Source: Ophiostoma sp. CBS 140.51 (lineage: Eukaryota > Ascomycota > Sordariomycetes > Ophiostomatales > Ophiostomataceae). Taken from it: a DNA stretch of 53,744 nucleotides. Each line of letters opens with the position of its first letter. The first letter of the stretch is position 1. The position numbers were made by a program, and so were the translations under genes. Shown piece after piece: positions 37,601 to 48,454 of the stretch. Under the pieces are notes generated by a model. The model saw only the letters and a list, made by a program, of their open reading frames with translations, was not told where the DNA came from and did no database searches. The stretch is taken from the NCBI GenBank assembly GCA_029298735.1, contig JANSLP010000232.1, positions 1-53,744 of the forward strand, in the 5' to 3' direction.

Positions 37601-39975
37601 GCGGCAGCATATGCGTTGGCGTTTGCCTTGTCGGCCTCTGGTGCCGAGAATGTGACCGATCCACGCTTCATCGCCGTAAGGTCGGCGGCTGACTGCACGC
37701 CACCAATTGACTTGGGCTTGCCGGTCTTCGGAGCAGCCTTGCCGCCAGGTGTGAGCGTGAGTGTAGCACTGGACGACAGCTTCGACGCGTCTGCGACATC
37801 GCCAGTCGAGGCGTCACCATCTGCGACCGAGGGTGCTGCCGAAGCGCTGCCAGCTGAAGCGGCAGTTGGTGTCTTGTGATCATCGGTGATCATAATAGAC
37901 CGAGAGATCGTCTGCGCCAAAACCTGACCGCGGAAGTCCTTCAATGTGAAGATAACCTGGAAGCCCGCCTTCTCGCCGTGGTGCCGACAGTAGCAGGTGA
38001 TGCGCATGGGGATAACAATGGCTGCATTCTCGCTCTGCGGAGGCATGTTGGTGGCGGCCGTGGGGTGCTGCCAGTCCTTGATCTCGTTGGTGTTGAAGAT
38101 GATGATGCGTCGGTGCTCGTCGCGGCTCCAGCCTTCGTCGTCTTCAGGCTTCTTAGACTTCTTACGGTTGGCACGTTTCCGCTCTCTCTGGATACAGCCG
38201 TTGCAAATCCAGACCTCGCCGCCGTCTGCTGGGCGACAGGCGTCACCATCTTCACCATTGACGTCCTCGCTCGGGCGAGCTTGGGGACCATATGTAGACA
38301 TAGCAGCACGCTCGAGAGCGCGTTGCCGATTGGTCTCGTTCGCCATGGCGCTTGTGCACACCACCATCGTGTGCAGCTCAAGTGTATCGGGCGAGTGCTT
38401 CGGTGCGCTCTTTGCCAGCAGCTTCGGCTTCGAGATGGTGTGGGGAGGAAGATGAAGTTTTGTGACACCAGGTGGTAGGGAAGACAGCAGAATTGTGACT
38501 GGAATCTGCGTCTCCACACGCGACTTGTGAGGCTCGATACCGACAGAGAACCGCAGTGGCTGATGCTGGTTGTTTGATGATGCTGCTGCGGCGGCCGGGT
38601 TCTGTTGGAACATTGGCATCTGTGCTGCGACATTGTTGAGGAGCTGCTGCTGCTGCAGGACGTTTCCTTGCCATCCCGATGTCGGGCTTGTGGGCACGCT
38701 CTCCGGGAACAAGAAGTTGGAAGCCATCTGAATCGGGTCGGCACCGCCGTTTGCCAGAAATCCAAATCGGAAATCGTTGTTATCAATCGGCGACTGGGAG
38801 GTCTGCATGAAAGACGTTGGTGATGGGCCCTGGCCAAAAACAAAGTTGGAGACTGGTGAAACCTCGCGAGATGCGGCGGTGTTAAGGTTGTTCATCGATT
38901 GGCTCAAGGAGTATTGCTGTTGATGTGTTAGAGGCGACTGGTGTGGTGATCACGTATAGTTTGCATGGTGAGATAATTTGCAATATAAACTTACCGATGC
39001 CGCCTTGTTGTGTCCCTTGCGGTGCTGTTGTGTGGCAGCGTCGGTGGGGGCCTGGTTAAACATGGCAGCTGCCGACGAGAAAAGCTGCGGTGTGTTGAAT
39101 GCTGGGATGGTCGGGTCGTCGGGGGTCGGGCTGCTGGTTGCGCTCACAAAATCCAGGGGAGACGGCCCGCCGCTGTACGGGCTCAAGTCGGATCCGATTG
39201 TGGGCTCTGATTTGAGATTGGCAGCACCAAATACGGACGTTTGCTGAATGGACTTGGGATCGATTGTACCGAAGCTGTCGCCTTCTGTGTTCATAGACTG
39301 GTCGTTCTCGTCCTCGTCGTCTTCTTGTTCGTCGTCAAGCCGCAGATAATCTCGGAAACTCCAGTTTTGCTGTGTGCTGTCGGTAATGTCGTCACCTGCA
39401 CGCAGTCCCTCATCTGTCATCATAATGTCGTCTCCGACAGATACTGTTTGCTGCTGCTGTGACCTTGCTGCGGGATGCGGCACGGCAGCACCCGTGGGGC
39501 GGTTTGAGCTGGACGAGGCCTTTGTGACAGCAGAGCCCTTTGACGACCGCCCGTGGCTCTTTTTTGCGGGAGTTCCGCCGACGAGACTGGACAGAGCCGT
39601 CAACGACGTTTGCTTGGAAGAAGAGATATCGGAAGAGGAGTCTTGGAAGGATGAGAGAAGGGATTCGGGGGATGAGACGGCTTGTTGTTGAGATAGAGTT
39701 AATGACGGGTCGTCGGCCAAAAGCCGGTCTTTACCAATGCCAGGCTTGCCGGAACCGGGGCCACCGGCAGCGGCTGCGTTGAATGTGCGAAAATTGTGTG
39801 CTTGTGGCTTCTGGCTCCCGCCTACTTGATGGATGTGATGAATCTGCTGGTTGTGAGGGTTCTGGATGAAGTCGACGGTCAAAGCGGGCGGGGAATCGCC
39901 CATCCACTCGGAGTGGACGGCGTAGTCGCCGGGAGAGGCGGCGAGGGCTTCGAAGGACGTGTCCTGGTCAGACAT
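34656..39975 (-). CDS. mga2: Mga2/Spt23-type membrane-anchored transcription regulator
   Basis: Minus-strand exons 39975-38995, 38916-34990 and 34922-34656 join at phase 0 to 1724 aa, longer than yeast Mga2/Spt23 (about 1100). Yeast Mga2 and Spt23 sit in the ER membrane, sense lipid saturation, are ubiquitinated and partly processed by the proteasome, and the released part activates OLE1. Features here are a disordered Ser/Gln-rich N-terminus and a conserved block from about residue 450 (LRFSVGIEPHKSRVETQIPV) corresponding to the DNA-binding-like region. After that come a Cys-containing segment, a poly-Gln tract near 960-980, an IPT/TIG domain about 1000-1090 (IIPAEGPKSGGIEVTILGSSFYQG), and ankyrin repeats about 1195-1275 (TPLHLAALNNQPEIVRRLI). 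An acidic low-complexity region follows. A single transmembrane helix near 1632-1652 is split by the last intron, and about 70 luminal residues end the protein. Start chosen as the first ATG of the open exon, giving an acidic N-terminus. Confidence 0.92.
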
Positions 39976-42900
39976 ATCCTCTGATCTGACGAGGATATCC
40001 GGAGAATCGGAAGGGTACAGGACGGCGTTCAGGGTGGGCGGTCAGAGCGATAATTTTGTCGCCCAGATCCCGATTTTCGACTGATGGGTCGCAGCGCCGG
40101 CCGGTTTCGCCAAAAAAGAGGGGACCCGATGGCCCTACGATACAATTGTCGACGATGTAAAGGTCACTTCGGGCCGTTGGAACGTGTTAAAGTTCAGACG
40201 GGCGGCGTTGTGGGCGTTGAACGGCCGTTTGCCGTCAGGGGAAAATCCGTTGGGAATTCGGCGATCGCGAATGGATGACGTTGGTTTCGTGGCCGTTGGA
40301 GCGGAAAACCAAGGCCGTGTCGACTCGAAGATGTGAGTCGGTGGTGAAAATATCGGTCAATTCTGAGGAGAGTATAAAAAATTGCGTTCGTGGCTTCCGA
40401 TGGCCTGTTGTGTCGTTGTGTGCTGCGTGAGCGTTTGACGTGTCGTCCCAATCGTTTTAGGTGAAGGTCATTGTAGGTGACTCGAATGTGGAGGAAAGAC
40501 GAAGGGAGAGAGAGAAAGTGGGTACAGAGAAGGGGGCATCGGCGAGCGAAAAAAGAGAGGCAGTCGAAAGAATATTGCGAACAAACAAACGAAAAAAAAA
40601 AGCCAGACAACAGCAAATATCACGGGTGCACGACAAATTGGTGGCCTCGTAGTGTCAAAGGAGAAGGCTGCTTGGGAAACGCGGCGTCGTGATAGCGAAA
40701 AGAAATTTGCCTGCCGTTGGTGATCGTGTCGGGGATTTCCTAATTTTTCGCCGTCGTCGCAACCCAAAAGGCAGGCAGTAACAGTATTACAGGTCGGAAA
40801 GGCAGGAGCGAAGAGCGCTGTGGCCTCTCGCTATGTGCGCTGGGAAAGAGGGAGCGACCGAGAGGGAAGGAACGACCAGCGAGAACGAGATTTTTTGGGA
40901 AAGAACGCAGCGTGGTGAGCGGGAAAAGGGCGGTCGGGTCGACGTTTATCAGACGATGATTGGTCTACTAGGCCTTTCAGGCCCATAAAAAAAGGAGGCC
41001 AAGACGCCACGAGAGAGGGACGAAGTATCTGCCCCTATTAATTCTGCCCAGCTAGTACATGTCGAGATGGGGGAGGGGATGAAGGATGGTGCGATTGGTC
41101 CATTGACCATGCCAAGATGGGGTGGTTCAGGTGCAACCACCAGGGCTAGTTCGCAACTTCCCAAAGTCGCCCCCTCTTTCTAGGCAGACCTCAATCAATG
41201 AATGGCAGGAGACAAGTGACAAGATAGGGGCCTTTGAAAGGGACCAGAGGGCTGGGCTCGCTGGGCTCGTTGGGCGCTGGAAGAAACTGCCCAGCCCAGG
41301 TCATTTGCGTGAGGCTTGTACCTGAAGTGCGTGGCCAGCCCGGCTGGTACCTCGTCCTGGTTGGCGGCGCTCAAAAGGGTTTAGGGGCATTTGCGGTAAA
41401 ATTGTAAAATTGGTCACGGTCCCAACGCTTTTTGGCAGGGCCGCGCCCGCCGTCACTTGCCCAGGTCAACAGCTGACTGCCTGCGACGTATGGAGCGAAA
41501 TCACGACCGCCAAACTGACAAGGAAGGAGCAAGACAGGGAGGAAGCTCTCTGACTATCTCAAACGCAGTCGCGCTTTCCTTTTCATGGAAACGTGTTTAG
41601 GACCGGGGGCGGGGTATGTGTTCTTTCCTTGCAGAACGGACCGCGCGGAGAGCTATTCGGAAAGGAAAGAGAAAGAACGATGCAGAATCACAACTCAACG
41701 ATAACAAAACCTGCCGTGGCTGGAAGGCGCCGCAAAATAAGGACAGCGTCGCTAAAACGAAGAGGCAGCAGTCATAACAGTTTGTGATACACGTTCGTAT
41801 CTTGAAAAATACGCATACACTTAGTTTACCAAATGTTGTGTCACTTCCTGTGGTTTTCTCGGGCGGCTTTGCACACTGGTGACAGCGTGGCCCATGTCCC
41901 GAGAACTCCGACAAGATGGCAAATCCACACAAAAAATACAAAAATACGCCTCATAAGGTGGGACATCCTCGGATGACAGACACAACTACGTTCGTACAGG
42001 GAAAAGATACACGCATTGGCAGTTGGCATCGTTAACAGATACGCCGGGCCGAAGGGATTGGCAGGTCGATGGCAGGTCGATGTCGATATCCCTGTATTGC
42101 GGCCATTACGAATGGTCGTCCAACGAAGGCGATATCGATGCAACTTTTCAAGACAAATTTTCTTTTTTGACCCCCCCCCCCCAAAAAGCATTGGAAAGCC
42201 GAGAGTGAGAGACAATAATATGATGCAAGGACATGTACAGAGATAGATACATACTTTTACTTTCAATCTCGCTTTCTTGAGTCACATTGCTCGATATCTG
42301 GATCATTCCAAACATCCGTGGGGGTTCAGAAAAGAAATTCGAGAAGCGGCTGAGTAGAGTATGAAACAAGGTCTGATAGACAGGAAGACACCTCAGAGGT
42401 CTCGGGGAAGCACAGAAATTGGTGCCTTCCCGATATTTTACGTGGACGCCGTGATATGTTGTCAAAGAGACGAGTTGTGGTCTGGCCATGTCCCGTACGG
42501 GAGCTATTTGGCAGATCGCGGCTAGATATCACACAAAGACGTGCGGCGTATTACCTCGTCGATGGGCTTGGGGGTGCTATCTATCCGGCCTGACTTGGGG
42601 CGAGGTTCGCTTCATGGCTGGGCCCCGGTTGTGTGAGACCACACCCGCAACGCACAACAGAAAGAACTATGATTACTTTGCACGGAATAAGTCGTAATAA
42701 GTCGTTTGAAGTTGACAAAAAAGGAAGACGAATGACGGACTGGAATTGGGTGAATTGAGCAGACTAGGGTTAGCAAGAAGGAGGTGAATGGCCTTCCATA
42801 AAGAGCTTTAGAATCCTGGCGTCACCTCCCACATCCCCAACATTACGCACGTCTCCTGCAGGAGGGCGGACGTGCGACGCAATCTGCAGCTCAACCACAA

Positions 42901-43515
42901 TGCAAGTTAGCAACTGCAGCATTGGCATTGGCCCAATTGGATTGCGGAGCTGAGACGCAAGGAACAAAAGCCTGCCATGGAATGACCAATGCGAGATATC
43001 AAGAAGCTGAAAAAGATAAAGGTTGCTCCATTAAGACAGGCACGAAAAAGAAAAGGAAAGAAAGTGCCGCCAACGGCGTGTATGGTAAAAGTGTGTGTGA
43101 ATTCAAAAACTGTAGATTGGTCTCGTCTAGATGGGAAAAGTATGCAAAAAACCCAAACAGGGCGGGATCCAAAAATATATGAGGCGAAACAAAACGAAAA
43201 TCCAAAAAAACAGCAAGTAAATATAAGATCGGGAAAATGATCTCAAAATAGAAAGAAGAACGAAAAAAGTGCGGTGCAATTTGATGTTGGTTTGTAAACC
43301 CCATGCCGCCTCGAAGGTATTATGATGCAACTTCCGCAATAAGTCTTATTATTGCGTATCAAGATTGCCGACTTCGCTCAAAAGACCACCTCTCCTTTTA
43401 AAAGTGTTTTGCCTAAAACACGTACAGGTTTCTGGTATATAGGTCTGCAAATAGTAAGGTGAGCTAGAGAGGACCACCGACACCGGTGTATCTGTCACTC
43501 ACCACACGCATTATC
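39976..43515. other. Intergenic region NHA1 to MGA2
   Basis: A 3.5-kb stretch holds the Mga2 promoter and leader and the antiporter 3' UTR. I see no supported coding frame. A purine-rich segment lies at about 40480-40620, GGGCTGGGCTCG-type short repeats at 41245-41280, a C12 homopolymer at 42171-42182, and AT-rich sequence at 42980-43440. Confidence 0.6.
42171..42182. repeat. Poly(C) tract
   Basis: A run of twelve C residues preceded by a T-rich stretch lies in the gene-free DNA upstream of the Mga2 homologue. It is a homopolymer prone to length error in sequencing. No function is inferred. Confidence 0.85.
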
Positions 43516-45489
43516 TCAGGCCTGCGGCGGATCGTCAGGGAAACGAATCGTCCGGCTCGGAGGAGGAGGAGGTGATGCCGACAAGGCTGGGAGACGCGGC
43601 GATGGCGAGTTGGAATAGTTGTTACCAGATTCGTTGCCACTGCCCTCGGTCCCCTCATATACCGGACGCCGGTTTGGGGTGCTGCTTCCGCTTGAATCCG
43701 CGGGGTTCTCCCTAATAATGGAACCACCAATGCGGTAGATCTGTCGAGATCCCAGACCACCAGAGGGCGGAGAAGAGCTTGCCGATACCTTCTTGTCGAG
43801 GGATGTATCCGCACCGCTTCCATCCTGCTGGACTTGCTCGTCGCTGGACATCATATCAGGCTGTTGAGCACCAGGTGATGTATCGCCGTCGCCGGTGGGC
43901 TGAATAGACAGAGTGTTGACACGGCTGCCAATACGGAAGGCGGGCAGAGATGGGCCGTGCCGCGGGCGCCGACCAGTAAGAACGCCGTCACTGTTACCAA
44001 GGGACGCAGACGATGGGGACGAGGGTAGAGCGCGACTGAGAGTGCGTGGCAGGTAGAAGCCCAACTTGCCGAGTGGGACACTCAGACCGTGTACGACAAT
44101 ACTCACGATAGACAAGAACCACACCACGGAAGTAGTCGTCTCTCCAAGAGTAGCAACATCAGGCCGGAGCCGGGCAGGATTGTCAGTGCCATCGACAAGC
44201 TCTGGCGGGGACAGTTTCTCGAGGAAATCCAGAGTGATGTACAGGTAGAAGATGGCAGAGACGCCCACGGGGCCAAAAAAGCCAACAAAGATACCCTGGC
44301 GCCAATCTTGAATCTGCGGGATATACTTGTGGATGGCCATGATCCAGGGAAGGCGACGCAACAACAGCATCAGGATGCCGAGTGCAATCAAGCGGGGAAG
44401 CGGCACAGGGCCGTGGAGGAAGGACGACCAGGGACAAACGGCACCATACCACATAAAGATGGTCACGTTGAGCAGCATATCAATCGTCGGCTGAAGAGAG
44501 TCGTCCTTGGTCTCAAGGCGGAACCAGTCGTCCCAAGTAAAGACGTTGCCAGCGATGAAACAGGCCAGCACGTCGTCGCTGCCTATGAGGCCACAGGTGC
44601 CAACAATGAACAGGGCCAGAGAGATGGCAAAGACAAGAAAGCTCTCGCGGTCCACAAACTTGCGCTCTTCAGCCCAGTGCAACAGCTCCTTTGCAATGTA
44701 TCCAACGACAGCGCCATATACAATGCTCAGAAGGATGGTGTAACCGAGAGTCTCGCCAAACCAGAGGCCAATGGCTTTGCCAGCTCCGCCTCCTGGCACG
44801 GGGAACTCAGGAGTTGCGTCAAAGCCAATATACTGGACGAGGTACAGAGCCAGGAAAAGGAACGGATAGCCCAGGCCGTCGTTGGCACCCGACTCGGCGA
44901 TGATGATGCGTTGGAGCTCTAGCGGGACGTTTTGGTCGGCGAAGCGGCCCTTGACAATGACGTTGGACAAGATCGGGTCCGTCGGGGTAGCACATGAGCC
45001 GATGACCAGTGCGTGCAGAAACGGTAGGCGCGGCGTGACCAGGCCCCAGATGAGCAAGCTGGTCGACAACCACATGATGGTCATAATGGGAAGAAGCAAC
45101 CAGGTCAGAGGCCGCCAGTGATGCTGCAGGTACCTGCTAGGTAGCTGCACACCGGCGAGAACGAGCTGGACGCCCAACACGAGCCGTGAGAAATAGAGCG
45201 TCGCCGCATCGAGGTTGGCCTGTGAACCGGCATACTCGAGAGGTCGAATAAGATTAGCTGCCGAAGGCGAGAAGGCCACGCCAGCCAGGAGAGAGATCAC
45301 TAAGTCGTGTTAGAGGTCAGGCCAGGATGCCATTTTCGATATACCAACCGTTTCTGGTGACGAAAACCTACAAGCTTCGGACAGGTAGAACTTCTCCTTG
45401 CAGAGATAGGACACCAGACCAAACAAAGACACCCATCCTCCGAGGACGCTGACCACAATATTGAAGTCTGTCAAAGCCAAGGTAGGCAT
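43516..45489 (-). CDS. nha1: Plasma-membrane Na+(K+)/H+ antiporter, Nha1 family
   Basis: Minus-strand exons 45489-45372 and 45299-43516 join (t|tg codon, giving SEALISLLAGVAFSP) to 633 aa. Fungal Nha1/Sod2 antiporters export Na+ and often K+ in exchange for protons, for salt tolerance and pH homeostasis. About twelve hydrophobic segments are visible. Diagnostic motifs are CATPTDPILSN (TPTDP, transport motif), IIIAESGANDGLGYPFLF with the paired acidic ESGANDG, and GSDDVLACFIAGNVFTWDDWF. A hydrophilic tail of about 160 residues is rich in Ser, Pro and Gly (SASPPPPPSRTIRFPDDP near the end), shorter than the yeast Nha1 tail. An in-frame ATG upstream would add 36 residues. I chose MPTLALTDFNI because it matches the conserved family N-terminus. 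The single intron is 72 nt. It works with the PMA1 proton gradient. Confidence 0.92.
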
Positions 45490-47058
45490 GACGATGGCAG
45501 TCGACGGCAAAGAGTTTCGGATAACCGGGCGTAAATAATTGGAAAAGTAGCAGTAATGAAAGTGGTATGTAGAGTAGATAGTCTTAGACGGTGTCAAAAA
45601 GTTATGTCACGCCCGAGTCGTCCTTGCTCATGCGTATCAACAGCAGTGGCGCAAGGCCAGGGACAGCCGGGACAACGGGGCCCGTAGCGGTATTCTTCAA
45701 ATGCTGGGGCCGGCCAGGGTGGCGGCTGTGGCTCGGAGGACGGGTGAATGGTAGACGGCAATGATTAGTAGCCGGAACTTGTAGATCCGGGGTCGGTGGG
45801 TTGACACCCGTGGCAAAGAGAGGCACGGGGGACACGGCTCGTGTTATTGAATCATGGAGGCGGTTGAGGGCGAGGGGTGCGTTTTCCGCAGAAAACTCCA
45901 GTCTTGCTGATGAAGCCTCTTCTCCGGAGTGAGAGAGGCGGATTAGGACTGTTGTGCTTGATCCTAAAGGGAGGAAGGCACAGTCGAAAAAGAAAAGAAA
46001 AAAGGCATGAATCGGGCAACTGGGATCGAGGGACTGGTGAGAAGTCTATGATGCTGATAACAACGTAACGGTCGAAACTTGTACGAGACGCAAGGGTATA
46101 AACACAGACGCTGGGTAGCTGCAGTGCAAAAGAAGACGGACGAGTCGGTGACTGCGAGTCCACAAATGTGACTGTATGCAGCTGGATGATTGGCCAGAGA
46201 CTGTGATGAAGTTCGTGATTGGAGTCGATGGGATATGCCTGCTGAGTGCAGAAGCAGAGTGAAGGAGGTCGAGGCCAAGCACAGTCGGTATACAGATCAA
46301 GAGATGCAAAGCGAAATTGCTTCAAACAGTGTGATGGACGGTTTGGGTGCAACTGAAAGAGGGGGGAGTGAGAGGGAGATGCATGCAGGTTTCTGGCAAG
46401 AAAAAAAAACGGAGACGCAAGGCAAGCGCACGCCTATTATCGGGCGAGGGGTTTTGCCGTAATTCCTCTTGGTGTAAAAAGTAGGCAGTCACCGCACACT
46501 AACAGGCAGTAGTTCCACTTTTTGCTTCTTCGATCAACACAAGAGAACGCGCGATGCAGGAAGCAAGACAACCAAGGAAAGTACGAGCAGTGATGAAAAT
46601 TTTTGTGGAAAGAACGTCCAGAGCGAGATGTGGTGATGCAGTAGTACAAGATACAGAGAATACGAAAGGCATGCAGCTCGCTGTCGCAGTCTGTTGTTCG
46701 GTGACCTATTGCGTAATTAAGTTCAGGAGATCTAGAGCTCGCCGTGGTATGAGTGTGTAGCGAAATCGAATTTCATGCTAAAAAAGAATAAAGTAAAAAA
46801 GGGTTACGCTCCAAAGGCAATGCGAAAAAAAAACAATTGTGATATGAAAAGGCAAAATGATAAAGAAGAGCTGTTCGTAGGTCCAGAAAGGCGGCTGGGG
46901 AAGAGCAGGCAAAAATAAACACCAAGATCCAAAAGCCCAAACCAAACGCCGCGTGTTTGTACGAAAAGAAAAAAGATATCATGACAGCATCGTGATGACG
47001 TATATGCGAAGACTCCAGTCAACAGAGGCCGGTTCGATGTCCTTTAAATGCCCTCCAA
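45490..47058. other. Intergenic region RNH1 to NHA1
   Basis: These 1.6 kb hold the antiporter promoter and leader and the RNase H1 3' UTR. Open frames on both strands are short and unrecognised. The sequence from 46400 to 46980 is AT-rich with several A-runs, as expected for 3' UTR and terminator DNA. I see no RNA gene. Confidence 0.6.
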
Positions 47059-48454
47059 TCATGTCTGCTGGCGTGCACCCTGAACTGCCAGCATGTCGGC
47101 TGCCACGTTACCAGAATCGGAGCTGTGTCCCTTGACCCAGCGGAACATAGTCATTGTTCCGGACTTGTCGCGAGCATCGATGAATGTACGCACGGCCTTG
47201 ATAATGTCCTGGTTCATGACCGAGTCGCCTCCGCGCGTCCGCCAGCCGTTGCTTGCCCAGCTCTTGTACCACACGCTGACACAGTTGATGGAGTACGTGC
47301 TGTCGGAAAAAATGCGGACCGGCTGTGTCACAGGCACCGACTGGAGAGCACGGAGAATGGCCGTTAACTCGGCGCGCTGGTTTGTCTGCAGAGTTCCCTT
47401 AAGACGTTCCGAGATGTTCCTATAGTTGAGGCAAGGGTTAGCATGCGTGCATAACAAAGGTAGCTTACTTTGTGGAAAGTGGTGGGTGGAATACCTCTTG
47501 TCACCGGGCCCGAAGAACACGCCGACGCCTGCAGAGGCACCGTTCTTCCCATTACCCAAGCTGCTGCCGTCGGTGTAGATGTCAAGAACAGCCGTCGAGC
47601 TCGCAGAAGTGGCGCTACTACCTTGCTTCGCGCGCTTGTTTGCCGGTTGCAAAATCTGGGCAGCATCCTTTTCTTCCTCATCTTCATCGTCCTCCTCCTC
47701 CTCTTCGTCTTCGTCCTCCTCGACAGCTTGCTGGGTATTGACGCCAGCAGCCGCGTTGCCGCCCAGGCCACTCAAGGCCTGTCGCGTTGCATCATTGGCA
47801 TACATGCGAATGTAGTCCGCCGCCTCTGCCCGTGTGGAAAACTTCTTGTACTTAGGGCCTTTGGCTCCCACAATAGCTTTTGACGCCTCCGCCCAGTCCG
47901 TATAGATGCCCGGAAACTTGCCGATTGCAACAGCATAGAATCGAGGCTCGCCCTTGTCCTTAGCACCACCTTCGGGGTTCAGTCCCGCAACGAATGCGGC
48001 AGCGTGTTCTCGGGTGACGAAACTTTTGTCTGAGCAAGGAAGGCAGTACGTTAGTAACTGATATAAAAAAGAAAAGAAAAGAAAAAAAGAAAAGAAAAGA
48101 AAAGAAAGAAAGGCATGGGACGAAAGAGGTCGGCATCGACTCACACTGTGCTCCCTTGAAACCCGCAATCTGTGCCTGGCACTCGTTCCACGTCAGGTAG
48201 ATCCCCGGCCGTGCACCCGCGCGGACAGCATAGAACTTTTGGACATTCTTATCGTCCAGCTTCCGCTTCCGCCCGGCGGCTGCTGTGGCTGCGGGGGTCG
48301 GCATTGTGTGTGACGAGGTAGCGGTCGAAGGAAGAGGAATAGGTGTGTAGGAGCTGCCCGTGGTAGCGGAAGTCGCGGCGGCGGCGGCGGCGGCGGAGGT
48401 GGTGGTGGTGGTGGTGGTCGAGGATCTCTTGCCCTTGCGGCCTGCAGGAGCCAT
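47059..48454 (-). CDS. rnh1: Ribonuclease H1 with two hybrid-binding domains
   Basis: Minus-strand exons 48454-48145, 48029-47495 and 47419-47059 join in frame to 401 aa. The enzyme cleaves the RNA strand of RNA-DNA hybrids. Two N-terminal hybrid-binding domains are seen: KFYAVRAGARPGIYLTWNEC..GFKGAQYKSF (about 73-116, spanning intron 1) and RFYAVAIGKFPGIYTDWAEA..KYKKF (about 133-176). A very acidic linker follows (runs of Glu/Asp). The catalytic domain has Asp257 in IYTDGSS, Glu in NQRAELTA, Asp in FSDSTY and Asp in NVAADMLA, so all four metal-binding acids are present. The HQ-type handle is represented by WVKGHSSDSGN. The first ATG in frame is at 48454, with A at -3. The same frame is open for a further 111 codons upstream without an ATG and looks like a mitochondrial presequence. 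Homopolymeric Thr and Ala runs near residues 13-27 come from trinucleotide repeats. Confidence 0.93.
48061..48112. repeat. (AAAAG)n tract in RNH1 intron 1
   Basis: A purine tract of repeated AAAAG units on the plus strand forms the T/C-rich stretch before the acceptor of the 115-nt first intron of the minus-strand RNase H1 gene. It likely acts as the polypyrimidine tract. Its length is unusual compared with other introns here. Confidence 0.75.
48376..48418. repeat. Trinucleotide repeats coding Ala and Thr runs in RNH1
   Basis: Seven GCG/CGG-type units (48376-48396) and seven GGT units (48398-48418) lie side by side. On the coding minus strand they give consecutive Thr and Ala homopolymers near the RNase H1 N-terminus. 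They are likely length-polymorphic. Confidence 0.85.

Noticed and set aside
45490..45597. A 36-residue N-terminal extension of the antiporter from an upstream in-frame start
   Set aside because: The extension is not family-like (His/Tyr-rich), and MPTLALTDFNI at 45489 matches the conserved Nha1 N-terminus.
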